From positions 1 to 15,081 of the forward strand of contig CACZON010000114.1 in the NCBI GenBank assembly GCA_902782805.1: a stretch of DNA of 15,081 nt, in the 5' to 3' direction. The position numbers and the translations under genes were made by a program. Each line of letters begins with the position of its first letter. Positions within the stretch are counted from its first letter, which is position 1. This DNA comes from Oscillospiraceae bacterium (GTDB lineage: Bacteria > Bacillota > Clostridia > Oscillospirales > Acutalibacteraceae). The notes beneath the pieces are model-generated. The model searched no databases. It was given only the letters and a program-made list of their open reading frames with translations, and was not told the origin of the DNA. Shown here in pieces: positions 7,161 to 14,927 of this stretch.

Positions 7161-8375
7161 CCAGGTGCCGTTTCGGAAGATCGGGACGGTTTCGCCGGAA
7201 TTTGTGATCGCGTCGATCGAGAGGTCGGCGCTGCCGATCATGAAGTCTACGTGGACCATCGAATCGTTGACGCCCATGGCGCGGCATTCCTCAAGCGATT
7301 TCTCCTCGAACCCGCGGATCGTATCGGCAAATCCCATACCGAGCGCAAGATGGCAGGCGGCGTTTTCATCAAACAGCGTGTTGTAGAAGAGCAGACCGCT
7401 TTGGCGGATCGGCGAATCGTAGGGGACAAGCGCGCATTCGCCGAGGAAGGCGGCGCCTTCGTCCGCGGTGATGATGTTCGTAAGGAGCTGTTCGTTCTTT
7501 TCGGCGTGCCACTCAACTGCTTTGCCGCCCTCAAAACGGATCCAGAAGTTTTCGATGAGCTGGCCTTCGCGGCTCAGCGGCATCGTGGCAACGACCCTGC
7601 CCTCGGCCTTGCCGCGCATCGGGGAGATAAAGCATTCCTCGGAGGGAATGTTCGGGTTGAAGAAAATCCCCTGTAGGCTGGTGTCGCCGCCGCCCTTGAA
7701 CTCGGCTTCGGGGATCATGCCGACGGTGAAATCGGTTCCGTTCGAGGAAGTATAATGCAGCTCTTTGATGCCGAGCGAATTAAGGCGGTCACAGCGGGCT
7801 TTGAGGTCGGCGTTGTGCTTTTCCCAGGCGGCAACGGGGTCGTCGTCGACACGGCTGGTCGAGAGGATCGCTTCCCAGAGCTTTTCCGTCGCCTGATGCT
7901 TCGAGAGCTTCGGGAAGAGCTTTTTCGCCCAGGCTTCGCCGGGCACGGCGGCGATGCACCACTGATATTTGTTTTCGAGCGCGTCGGTATAGGGCTTCGA
8001 TTGCGGATAGAGTTTCTGCTGCACGCGAAGCATCTTGTTCTGATTGATGCCGCGCAGACCGTCGGGATCGTCGGAATCGATAAAGATGCGGCAGGGGATG
8101 GTTTTGAGATAATGCTCAAAACGCGCGATCTGGTAGTCGGTATAGGTCCCGAGCGTTTTCACGGAAGCGTAGCGCATATGGACCTTCTGCATCGGCGCAT
8201 AGGACCAATCGATCACAACGCGCTTTGCACCGAGCTTGTAGCATTCCTCGGCAACCATTTTCACAAATTCGGGCTGATCGAGCCCGGCAACAATAAAGAC
8301 TTCCTGGCCTTTCTGAACGTTGACGCCGCATTTGGCGATCAGATTTGCGTATTTTCGAAGTACCGTTTTTTTCAT
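7149..8375 (-). CDS. M29-family aminopeptidase (AmpS/PepS/aminopeptidase T type)
   Basis: This 408-residue cytoplasmic metallo-aminopeptidase is expected to remove N-terminal residues from short peptides. Candidate metal ligands match the family: E246/E247 in NIPSEE, E313 in FLGECALVP, H342 in CHLALGMGF, and H375 and D377 in MVHVDFMIG. Length is typical for M29 enzymes. The chosen start is the complement of 8373-8375 (MKKTVLRKY), because AGGAGG (complement of 8381-8386) lies just upstream. A longer frame adds 15 residues but would start inside the promoter -10 region. It is divergent from the MalY-like gene and convergent with tldE. The stop codon falls in the third unit of the repeat array, so the array probably forms this gene's 3' untranslated region. 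Confidence 0.93.
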   Translation of the reverse strand: MKKTVLRKYANLIAKCGVNVQKGQEVFIVAGLDQPEFVKMVAEECYKLGAKRVVIDWSYAPMQKVHMRYASVKTLGTYTDYQIARFEHYLKTIPCRIFIDSDDPDGLRGINQNKMLRVQQKLYPQSKPYTDALENKYQWCIAAVPGEAWAKKLFPKLSKHQATEKLWEAILSTSRVDDDPVAAWEKHNADLKARCDRLNSLGIKELHYTSSNGTDFTVGMIPEAEFKGGGDTSLQGIFFNPNIPSEECFISPMRGKAEGRVVATMPLSREGQLIENFWIRFEGGKAVEWHAEKNEQLLTNIITADEGAAFLGECALVPYDSPIRQSGLLFYNTLFDENAACHLALGMGFADTIRGFEEKSLEECRAMGVNDSMVHVDFMIGSADLSIDAITNSGETVPIFRNGTWAFS

Positions 8376-8418
8376 AGAAACCTCCTGAAAGCGGGATGAC
8401 CGCGTTTTTGCTTCGTTC

Positions 8419-8447
8419 ATTATAGCACAGCGCCGCGTGAAAGAAAA
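8419..8447 (-). promoter_or_regulatory. Promoter of the M29 aminopeptidase gene
   Basis: On the minus strand the -10 box is a perfect TATAAT (complement of 8419-8424) with an extended TG (complement of 8426-8427). The -35 region at 17 bases (complement of 8442-8447) reads TTTTCT, a poor match, and lies inside the palindrome's inner arm. The extended -10 probably compensates. Confidence 0.65.
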
Positions 8448-8470
8448 TACTTTTCTTTTTCCGCGGCGCT
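8429..8470. promoter_or_regulatory. Interrupted palindrome between divergent promoters, possible operator
   Basis: agcgccgcg (8429-8437) is the exact complement of cgcggcgct (8462-8470). Inside it, aaagaaaa (8440-8447) pairs with ttttcttt (8451-8458) around loop tac. It lies upstream of both predicted transcription starts, so it would not be in either mRNA. It covers the -35 area of the M29 promoter and ends six bases before the -35 of the lyase promoter. This suits a shared protein-binding site or a cruciform better than an attenuator. Confidence 0.55.
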
Positions 8471-8475
8471 CTTCC

Positions 8476-8504
8476 TTGCTTTTTTATTTTGCAGGGGGTA
8501 TAAT
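8476..8504 (+). promoter_or_regulatory. Sigma-A promoter of the MalY-like gene
   Basis: The -35 box is TTGCTT (8476-8481) and the -10 box a perfect TATAAT (8499-8504), with a 17-base spacer. Transcription would begin near 8511, leaving a leader of about 27 bases. Confidence 0.85.
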
Positions 8505-8537
8505 CAAATTACCAACAAACGAAAAGGAACAGAAAAC

Positions 8538-9737
8538 ATGAAGTACGATTTTACAACGCCGATCGACCGTACCGGCGTCCACGCGATCGCGGTCGATATG
8601 ATCCCGATCAAAGGCGCCGAAGTCAAAGAAGGCTTTTCGAAAATCCCGATGTGGGTCGCCGATATGAATTTCAGGACCGCGCCCGCGATCCAGGAGGAAA
8701 TCATCCGCCGCGTTCAGCATCCGACCTTCGGCTATTCCTCGATCCCCGATGAATACTACGACCGTATCCTGAATTTCCAGAAGACCCGCAAAGGCCAGAA
8801 GGATATCACGAAGGAATGCATCGGCTACGAAAACGGCGTGCTCGGCGGCGTTGTATCCGCGCTCGGAGCGTTCTGCTCAAAGGGCGATCCCGTACTGCTT
8901 CATTATCCTACCTATATCGGCTTTACCGGCGTGCTCGAAAACAACGGCTACAAGATCGTCCACAGCCCGCTTGTCCTCGATGAAAACGGCGTGTGGCGGA
9001 TGGATTTCGAGGATATGGACCGCAAAATCAAGGAGAACAAGATCCACGCGGCGGTTTTCTGCGCGCCGCACAATCCCTGCGGCCGCGTCTGGGAGCGCTG
9101 GGAGCTTGAAAAGGCCTGGGAGGTTTATAAAAACAACGATGTCTACGTCGCCTGCGACGAAATCTGGTCGGATATCGTTTTGAACGGCAACGTTCACATC
9201 CCGCCGCAGACGATCTCCGAAGACGCGAAGATGCGGACCGTCGCTTTCTACGCGCCGACGAAAACCTATAATCTCGCCTCACTTCAGGGCTCGTACCACG
9301 TGATCTACAATCCCTATCTGCGCGACCGGATCGCCCGCGAAGCTTCGCTTTCTCACTACAACAACGCGAACCTGCTTTCGGTCTACGCCCAGATCGGCGC
9401 CTACAGCGAAGCGGGGATCGAATGGGTCGATCAGCTCTGCGAGGCGCTCACGCAGAACGTCAACGACGCCTGCGATTTTATCAAAGCGAATTTCAGAGGC
9501 GTTGCGCTCTCGAAGCCGGAGGGCACCTACATGCTCTTCCTCGACTGCGAAGCGTGGTGCAAAGAGCACGGCAAAACGCTCGACGAGCTGCTTCGGGCCG
9601 GCATCGAAGTCGGCGTGATCTGGCAGGACGGCAGGCCGTTCGGCGGAGATTATACGATCCGCATGAATCTCGCGCTGCCGAACGCAATCGTCCGTGAGGC
9701 GTTTGAACGCCTTCGCAAATACGTTTTCTGCGTCTGA
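8538..9737 (+). CDS. MalY/PatB-type PLP-dependent C-S lyase / aminotransferase
   Basis: This 399-residue protein is a fold-type I PLP enzyme of the MalY/PatB group, usually cystathionine beta-lyases that release homocysteine or thiols, pyruvate and ammonia. The N-terminal IPMWVADMNF segment (about residues 36-45) is typical of MalY/PatB. PLP contacts visible are N179 in APHNPCGRVW, D207 in ACDEIWSD and the Schiff-base lysine K242 in APTKTYNLA, with the substrate carboxylate arginine R375 in TIRMNLALP. The ATG at 8538 follows AAAAGGA (8522-8528) and a strong promoter. No methionine or cysteine biosynthesis gene is close. It could also act as an aminotransferase. No obvious terminator follows; the gap to the GH30 gene is 65 bases. 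Confidence 0.92.
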   Translation: MKYDFTTPIDRTGVHAIAVDMIPIKGAEVKEGFSKIPMWVADMNFRTAPAIQEEIIRRVQHPTFGYSSIPDEYYDRILNFQKTRKGQKDITKECIGYENGVLGGVVSALGAFCSKGDPVLLHYPTYIGFTGVLENNGYKIVHSPLVLDENGVWRMDFEDMDRKIKENKIHAAVFCAPHNPCGRVWERWELEKAWEVYKNNDVYVACDEIWSDIVLNGNVHIPPQTISEDAKMRTVAFYAPTKTYNLASLQGSYHVIYNPYLRDRIAREASLSHYNNANLLSVYAQIGAYSEAGIEWVDQLCEALTQNVNDACDFIKANFRGVALSKPEGTYMLFLDCEAWCKEHGKTLDELLRAGIEVGVIWQDGRPFGGDYTIRMNLALPNAIVREAFERLRKYVFCV

Positions 9738-9802
9738 GTTTTCAAAGCGCAGCGTACGACTGATTAAAAATCATGCATATTATACCGAAAGGAGCTAACA
9801 GA

Positions 9803-11254
9803 ATGAACGTAAAACAGTACATCAGCTACCGGGCCGGCGGGGACGTCGTCCAGAAGGAAAAAGAGATCCCCGTAACGCTTGAAGCCGACGAGCCGAGATA
9901 CATCGAATCGGATTTTGTCAATCTCTATCCGCAGTTTCTCTATCAGGAGATCGAAGGCTTCGGCGGCGCGATGACGGGAACGAGCGCGTATCTTTACAAT
10001 CGCATGGATCCCGAAACGCGCAAAAAAGCGCTGAAGGAATGGTTCGTCGATTACAATTACCGCTTTGTCCGCGTTTCGCTCGACAGCTGCGACTATTCGC
10101 TCGAGGAATACCAGGCGGTAGAGGATCCGATCGCCGATCCGGAGCTTAAGACGTTCTCGATCAAAAAGGATCAGGAAGAGATCCTTCCGATGCTCAAGGA
10201 AGCGATCGCGATCGCGAAGCATCCGATCTCTGTCCTCGTTTCGCCCTGGTCTCCGCCGAAGCAGTGGAAGACCAACCCGATCAAGCCCAGCTTCCCCGGA
10301 ATGGCAAACAACCCCTTCTTTGCGAGCTTCGATTACGATCATCCGAACCGCAACCGCGGCGGCTCCCTGAAACCGGAATACTACGGATCCTGGGCGAAAT
10401 ACGTTGTAAAATTCATCCAGGCGTATCTCGAAGAAGGCATACCGGTAACGATGGTGACCATTCAGAACGAGCCCAATTCCGCCACGCCTTGGGATTCCTG
10501 CCAGTGGACGAGCGAGCAGGAAAAAACCTACCTGCGCGATTTCCTCTATCCCGAGATGAAAAAAGCCGGTCTGACCGAAAAAGTCGGCATCTTTATCTGG
10601 GACCACAACAAAGAGAGAACGCTGGAACGCGCCTGCGATATCCTCGACGCCGATACGCTGCCGATGATCGCCGGAATTGCGTTCCACGGTTACACGGGCG
10701 ATCATTTTGATCAGATCCAAAAGCTCACCGAGCTGTTCCCCGGCAAAACGCTGATGCAGTCCGAACTCTGCGGCCTTCATCGGCCCGGCAGAGCCGGCAT
10801 GCCGCGCTTCGGCGAATTCGTCAAGGAAACGCCGGAATCCGTGGAATACGACGACGCGATCCTTTACGCCCACGATCTGATCGGCAACCTCAACGCCGGC
10901 ATGAACCGTTGGATCGACTGGAACCTGATCGTCGATGAAGAGGGGGGCCCGCGCCACGTTGCCGGCGGCTTCACTGCGGCGACGATCGCCGCCGAGGACG
11001 GAACCTACCGCAAGGATCTGACCTATTATTACATCGGCCATTTCGCAAAGTATATCCTGCCCGGCGCAAAGAGAATGCTCGTTTCGAAATGCGACGACAA
11101 AACCGACATTGTTGCCGCAAAGAATCCGGACGGCACGATCGCCGTGGTCGTGCTCAACCGTGGCGACCGCGATACCGGCTACGTCCTGCGCTGGAACGGC
11201 AATCTTTCGAGGATCCATTTCCCGGCTCATTCGATCAGCACGCTGATTCTCTGA
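9803..11254 (+). CDS. GH30-family glycoside hydrolase, glucosylceramidase-like
   Basis: This 483-residue protein has the (beta/alpha)8 barrel and flanking beta-domain pattern of glycoside hydrolase family 30. The opening motif EGFGGAMTGTSAYL (about residues 51-64) is the family's N-terminal signature. The acid/base glutamate is E223 in TIQNEPNS and the nucleophile is E321 in LMQSELCG, about 98 residues apart as expected for a retaining clan A enzyme. The C-terminal strands near 440-483 include VVVLNRGD and end in ISTLIL. No signal peptide is visible, so it likely works in the cytoplasm on imported glucosides. The ATG at 9803 has GAAAGGAG just upstream (9787-9794); the frame opening at 9773 lacks a site. 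Beta-glucosidase, glucosylceramidase or 1,6-glucanase activity are all possible. The MFS carrier downstream may supply substrate, but has its own promoter. Confidence 0.9.
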   Translation: MNVKQYISYRAGGDVVQKEKEIPVTLEADEPRYIESDFVNLYPQFLYQEIEGFGGAMTGTSAYLYNRMDPETRKKALKEWFVDYNYRFVRVSLDSCDYSLEEYQAVEDPIADPELKTFSIKKDQEEILPMLKEAIAIAKHPISVLVSPWSPPKQWKTNPIKPSFPGMANNPFFASFDYDHPNRNRGGSLKPEYYGSWAKYVVKFIQAYLEEGIPVTMVTIQNEPNSATPWDSCQWTSEQEKTYLRDFLYPEMKKAGLTEKVGIFIWDHNKERTLERACDILDADTLPMIAGIAFHGYTGDHFDQIQKLTELFPGKTLMQSELCGLHRPGRAGMPRFGEFVKETPESVEYDDAILYAHDLIGNLNAGMNRWIDWNLIVDEEGGPRHVAGGFTAATIAAEDGTYRKDLTYYYIGHFAKYILPGAKRMLVSKCDDKTDIVAAKNPDGTIAVVVLNRGDRDTGYVLRWNGNLSRIHFPAHSISTLIL

Positions 11255-11280
11255 GCCGCGGCGCTGCAGACTATAATAAG

Positions 11281-11316
11281 GAAGGTGTGCGCGAGGTATC
11301 GCGCATGCCTTCTTTT
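11281..11316 (+). terminator. Intrinsic terminator after the GH30 gene
   Basis: Bases 11281-11294 pair with 11299-11312 in a 14-bp stem that includes two G-T wobble pairs; loop ggta, then tttt. Only 18 bases separate its tail from the -35 of the next promoter. Confidence 0.85.
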
Positions 11317-11333
11317 GCGGCCTGATTGAATTT

Positions 11334-11362
11334 TTGACAATCGGAATATTCGCCGGTATAAT
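11334..11362 (+). promoter_or_regulatory. Full-consensus sigma-A promoter of the MFS gene
   Basis: TTGACA (11334-11339), a 17-base spacer and TATAAT (11357-11362) match the sigma-A consensus exactly. The start would be near 11369, about 31 bases before the TTG start codon. Confidence 0.93.
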
Positions 11363-11399
11363 ACGATGAATTTTCTTCGAAAATGCAAGAGGTGTTATC

Positions 11400-12653
11400 T
11401 TGAAAAAGATTTTTACCAATACGGTTCTTCGACGGCTGCTGCTGATCAATCTTTTCTTCGGGGCGGCGGAATCGCTGATGATCCAGCGCGCGACGTTCCT
11501 TGCGGAAAACGGGCTGACGCCCTCGCAGGTCGGCCTGATTTTTTCGATTACGAATATCATCGGAACGTTCTCGCCGCTGATCGGCGGCGCGCTTGCGGAT
11601 CGGATCCTTTCGCGCTACAAAATGTATTTGATCTCGATCGTCGGCTTTGGGCTGCTGCTGTTTTTCATGCCGCTTTCGGCGAAGGTGCGCTTCGGCGGAA
11701 TGATCCTTTCGATGATTTTTATGCCGATGCTTCAGCTCTTCCATCCGATCGGCAGCACGATGATCGCGACCTGCTCGATCAACGCGGTCTATACCGTCGG
11801 CAGCGTCGATTATTCCTATCTGCGGCTTTGGATGTCGTTCGGCTTTACGGTTGCGAATCTCTGCTCATCTCCGCTGATCGACGCCTTCGGAATCAACGCG
11901 CCGTTCTATCTTTCCATCTCGTTTTTCCTCATCATGTTCCTTCTGCGCGCGACGATCCGCCGCTCGGAAATCGCGCCGGAAGGGGAGAAACGCGCTGCCG
12001 CCGCGCCCGGCGGCGGATTCAAAACGCTTTTTAGGAACTACTATATCCTTTCTTTTACGATCCTTGCGATTATCTATGCGGCTGCCGGAAACTGCTACAG
12101 CTACGTCAATTATTTTCTCAAAGAGCACGAGATCGACGCTTCGCGGATCGGGATCGTCGCCGGGATCAAGGTCATCGGCGAGATCATCGTGATGCTGCTT
12201 CTGCCGCGCCTGAAGCAGTTCCTTTCGCTTTCCGGGCTGCAGGTCCTTGCGGGGATATTCCTTTGTGCCGAACTGATCGGGATGCTGTTCGTACGTTCTC
12301 TGACGCCGCTTTTGCCGATCGTGATGCTCGGCGGGATCGGCAACGGGATCTCGCTTTCGAGCGCGGGACTCTACGTCCGCGCCATGGCGCCGCGCGGCCT
12401 TGAGGCAACGGCGCAGGCGCTCTGGGCGATGGGCTCGAATCTCGGCGGAATCATTCTTTCCTACCTCTGCGGAAGAATCATCGATACGAAAGGCGTTCTT
12501 GCCAATTATCGCTTCGGACTTCTTCTGGAAGGAATCTGGGTTCTGCTGTTCGTCGCGACGCTCCTGATCGGGCGCTTCGTGCTGAAAAAGCCGGCTGCCT
12601 GTCCGCTCTTCTTTGCGGGAAAAGAGACGTTTGCGGGGCAGGCGGACGATTGA
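11400..12653 (+). CDS. MFS transporter, MFS_1-like / LacY-NupG-like
   Basis: This 417-residue membrane protein has about 12 hydrophobic segments in two halves joined by a charged, alanine/glycine-rich cytoplasmic loop near residues 190-215. The loop after helix 2 carries GGALADRILSRYK (about residues 62-74), the MFS motif A region. Patterns such as the early NLFFGAAESLMIQRATFL segment and LGGIGNGISLSSAG in the C-terminal half fit the MFS_1-like group of carbohydrate or nucleoside proton symporters. The start is TTG at 11400, with AGAGGTG (11388-11394) upstream; no ATG fits between promoter and first helix. Substrate cannot be read from the sequence; the GH30 gene before it makes a sugar or glycoside plausible. 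Its stop codon overlaps the next gene's -35 box. Confidence 0.88.
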   Translation: MKKIFTNTVLRRLLLINLFFGAAESLMIQRATFLAENGLTPSQVGLIFSITNIIGTFSPLIGGALADRILSRYKMYLISIVGFGLLLFFMPLSAKVRFGGMILSMIFMPMLQLFHPIGSTMIATCSINAVYTVGSVDYSYLRLWMSFGFTVANLCSSPLIDAFGINAPFYLSISFFLIMFLLRATIRRSEIAPEGEKRAAAAPGGGFKTLFRNYYILSFTILAIIYAAAGNCYSYVNYFLKEHEIDASRIGIVAGIKVIGEIIVMLLLPRLKQFLSLSGLQVLAGIFLCAELIGMLFVRSLTPLLPIVMLGGIGNGISLSSAGLYVRAMAPRGLEATAQALWAMGSNLGGIILSYLCGRIIDTKGVLANYRFGLLLEGIWVLLFVATLLIGRFVLKKPAACPLFFAGKETFAGQADD

Positions 12654-12678
12654 CAAGCAAAGCGAAACGCGGTACAAT
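12650..12678 (+). promoter_or_regulatory. Sigma-A promoter of the CobW GTPase pair
   Basis: TTGACA (12650-12655), 17 bases, then TACAAT (12673-12678). The -35 box contains the stop codon of the MFS gene (12651-12653). No Zur-like palindrome is visible around it. Confidence 0.85.
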
Positions 12679-12708
12679 AATAATTTGGAATAAAGGAGGG
12701 AAATCCTT

Positions 12709-13767
12709 ATGGTTTTAGTGGACGTATATTCGGGATTTTTGGGCGCCGGAAAGACGACGCTGATCAAAAAAATGCTCCGCGACGTTTACGCGGGCGAAAA
12801 AGTCGTTCTGCTCGAGAACGAATTCGGAGAGGTTGGGATCGACGGCGCTTTCATGAAGGATTCGAAGATCCAGATCACGGAAATGAACTCCGGCTGCATC
12901 TGCTGCTCGCTCGCGGGCGACCTCGGAGACGCGCTCTATCAGCTTGTTCACGATTATTCGCCGGACCGGATCCTCGTGGAACCCTCGGGCGTCGGCAAGC
13001 TTTCCGACGTGATCCGCGCGATTGAGAATAACCGCGAGACCTGCGATCTGGAGGTTTCCTGCGTTTGTACGGTCGTAGACGCTCAGAAATGCCGCGTCTA
13101 CCTCAAAAACTTTGCGGAATTTTATGAGAACCAGATCAAGAATGCCGGGACGATCGTCCTCTCGCGCTCGCAGAATCTCTCGCCCGAAAAGCTCAAGGCG
13201 GTGGTCGAACTGATCCGCGCCCAGAATCCGCAGGCAACGATAATCACCACTCCCTGGGAAGAACTCGACGGCGGCGTAATTTTCGACGCGATGAAGCACA
13301 AACCGCTGCTCGACCTTTTTGAGGATGAAAAATACGAGCATCACCACGATCACGACGATGATGACGACGAGCATGAACACGAGCATCATCACCACGATCA
13401 TGACGACGACGATGACGATGAGCACGAACACGAGCATCATCACGGCCATGAACATCACCATCATCACCACGACCACGACGGCCACGACGCCGACGAAGTC
13501 TTTACCTCGATCGGCTTTGAAACCGCCAACCGTTATACGGAAGAAGGTCTCCGCGAAGCGCTCGCGCAGCTCTCCTCGATGGAATACGGCATGGTTCTGC
13601 GCGCCAAGGGAATTCTCCAGGCGGAGGATGGCGGCTGGATCCATTTCGATTACGTTCCCGGCGAAGCGGATCTGCGCCGCGGCAGCGCCGACTACACCGG
13701 CCGGCTCTGCGTGATCGGCTCGGCGCTCGATGAAGCGGGACTTTCCGAACTCTTCGGGATCCGATAA
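12709..13767 (+). CDS. CobW/P47K (G3E) GTPase with a long His/Asp/Glu metal-binding tract
   Basis: This 352-residue protein is a COG0523-type GTPase, a family of metal chaperones or insertases for zinc, cobalt or nickel. It shows Walker A GFLGAGKTT (residues 9-17), the ENEFGEVGID switch region (36-45), the metal motif CICC (63-66), and EPSG (91-94). The expected NKxD guanine motif is replaced by SRSQ (152-155). Residues 210-260 form a tract with 25 histidines plus many Asp and Glu, with an internal duplication. The CobW C-terminal domain follows (about 264-352). The ATG at 12709 has AAAGGAGG (12692-12699). The next gene starts 15 bases after its stop, so the two are an operon. Zinc handling is the likeliest role, but the metal cannot be decided from sequence. 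Confidence 0.93.
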   Translation: MVLVDVYSGFLGAGKTTLIKKMLRDVYAGEKVVLLENEFGEVGIDGAFMKDSKIQITEMNSGCICCSLAGDLGDALYQLVHDYSPDRILVEPSGVGKLSDVIRAIENNRETCDLEVSCVCTVVDAQKCRVYLKNFAEFYENQIKNAGTIVLSRSQNLSPEKLKAVVELIRAQNPQATIITTPWEELDGGVIFDAMKHKPLLDLFEDEKYEHHHDHDDDDDEHEHEHHHHDHDDDDDDEHEHEHHHGHEHHHHHHDHDGHDADEVFTSIGFETANRYTEEGLREALAQLSSMEYGMVLRAKGILQAEDGGWIHFDYVPGEADLRRGSADYTGRLCVIGSALDEAGLSELFGIR

Positions 13768-13782
13768 AAAGAGGCGAACGAA

Positions 13783-14730
13783 ATGAGAGAAGTACCGATT
13801 TATTTTATCGCAGGCTTTCTCGAGGCCGGCAAGACGACCTTTATCAACGAAATGCTCGGCGATCCGAATTTTTCTCAGGGCGAAAAAACGCTGATCATCT
13901 GCTGCGAGGAGGGCTTTGAGGAATACGACGAAAAGCTCGTGCGCGAAACGGCGACCTGCGTATCCGTCTGCGAAAAGCTGGAGGATTTTACCCCGGCGTA
14001 CCTGAAAAGCCTTGATACGAAGTATCGCCCGGAGCGCGTCTTTATCGAATACAACGGCACCTGGCTGCTCTCTTCGCTCAAAGGATTGAAGCTCCCGCGC
14101 GGCTGGGTGATGGGGCAGGTCGTTACCCTCGCGGATTTTACGACCTTCGCAAACTACCTGACCAATATGCGCTCGATCATCGCCGACATGGTGCAGAAAA
14201 GCGAAATGGTCATTTTCAACCGCAGCGATAAAGAAAAAATCGAGGAAAAGCGGGCGTTCCGCCGCGCGATGCTGGCGCTCAATCCCAACCTCGATATCAT
14301 GTTCGACAATACCGACGGTTCGATGGACGACGGCAAGACCGAAGAGGATCTGCCCTACGATATGAAGGCCGACGTCATCGATATTTCCGACGACGATTTC
14401 GGGACCTGGTATATCGATGCGATGGATAATCCCGACCGTTACGACGGGCGGACGATGCGTCTGCGCGGGATGGCGTTCTATCTCGATAAAAACGGTTCCT
14501 TCGCCTTCGGGCGCCGCGCGATGACCTGCTGCGCCGACGATATCCGCGCAATCGGTTTTCCCTGCCGGAAAATGAGCTCGCCGCCGGCGGAAGGGCAGTG
14601 GATCGAAGCGGTCGTCTCCGCGAAAGCCGGATACAGCGAGCTCCACGGCCGCGACGCCCTGCAGCTCGAAATCAAAAAAGTAAAATCAGCCCCCAAACCG
14701 AAAGACGACCTCGTCTATTTCGGCGCATAA
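13783..14730 (+). CDS. Divergent CobW-like GTPase with a TIGR03943/DUF1980-like C-terminal domain
   Basis: This 315-residue protein starts with Walker A GFLEAGKTT (residues 11-19) and has an NKxD-like motif NRSD (146-149), so it looks like a G3E GTPase. It lacks the CxCC motif: the matching part reads LIICCEEGFEEYDE (37-50), and EPSG has become EYNG (89-92). The C-terminal part, about residues 205-305, does not look like the usual CobW_C domain. Its pattern GMAFYLDKNGSFAFGRRAMT followed by CCADD (229-253) and a later GQWIEAVV resembles the soluble end of TIGR03943/DUF1980 proteins, which work with a permease. C249 and C250 may bind metal or substrate. It has only a weak site (AGAGG) and is probably translated with the first GTPase. 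No permease gene is visible here. Confidence 0.8.
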   Translation: MREVPIYFIAGFLEAGKTTFINEMLGDPNFSQGEKTLIICCEEGFEEYDEKLVRETATCVSVCEKLEDFTPAYLKSLDTKYRPERVFIEYNGTWLLSSLKGLKLPRGWVMGQVVTLADFTTFANYLTNMRSIIADMVQKSEMVIFNRSDKEKIEEKRAFRRAMLALNPNLDIMFDNTDGSMDDGKTEEDLPYDMKADVIDISDDDFGTWYIDAMDNPDRYDGRTMRLRGMAFYLDKNGSFAFGRRAMTCCADDIRAIGFPCRKMSSPPAEGQWIEAVVSAKAGYSELHGRDALQLEIKKVKSAPKPKDDLVYFGA

Positions 14731-14739
14731 AAGAAAATC

Positions 14740-14770
14740 GCCCTCCCTTCTCGGGAGGGCTTTTCATTTT
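14740..14770 (+). terminator. Intrinsic terminator after the CobW pair
   Basis: gccctccc (14740-14747) pairs perfectly with gggagggc (14753-14760), loop ttctc, followed by ttttcatttt. Confidence 0.92.
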
Positions 14771-14927
14771 CGCAAAACGTGACTTGTGCGGCGTCCTGCG
14801 CAAATTTGCCCGCGTTTGACGGCGCCGCGCGGCGGAAATCCCTATGTTTTGGGAGAAAACCGAACCGCGAACGGAGAAGTATAAGGTATCGACAAATCCG
14901 ATAACGCGCGATTCGAAAGGCGTAATT

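Noticed and set aside
6745..7287. Minus-strand and plus-strand frames through the tandem array giving repeated peptides such as NPGRSYRSIP
   Set aside because: The repeat period of 74/75 bases shifts frame between units, the frames overlap tldE or the M29 gene, and none has a ribosome binding site. The repetition is in the DNA, not in a protein.
11272..11277. TATAAT just after the GH30 gene as a promoter
   Set aside because: No -35 box lies 16-18 bases upstream, and the intrinsic terminator follows at once.
9764..11560. A 598-codon minus-strand frame opposite the GH30 gene
   Set aside because: It spans the terminator and MFS promoter on the other strand and has no recognisable domain; GH30 motifs on the plus strand are unambiguous.
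12715..14646. A 643-codon minus-strand frame opposite the two CobW genes
   Set aside because: It is a shadow: the plus-strand genes have clear motifs, promoter and terminator, while this frame's valine/methionine run is just the complement of the His/Asp codons.
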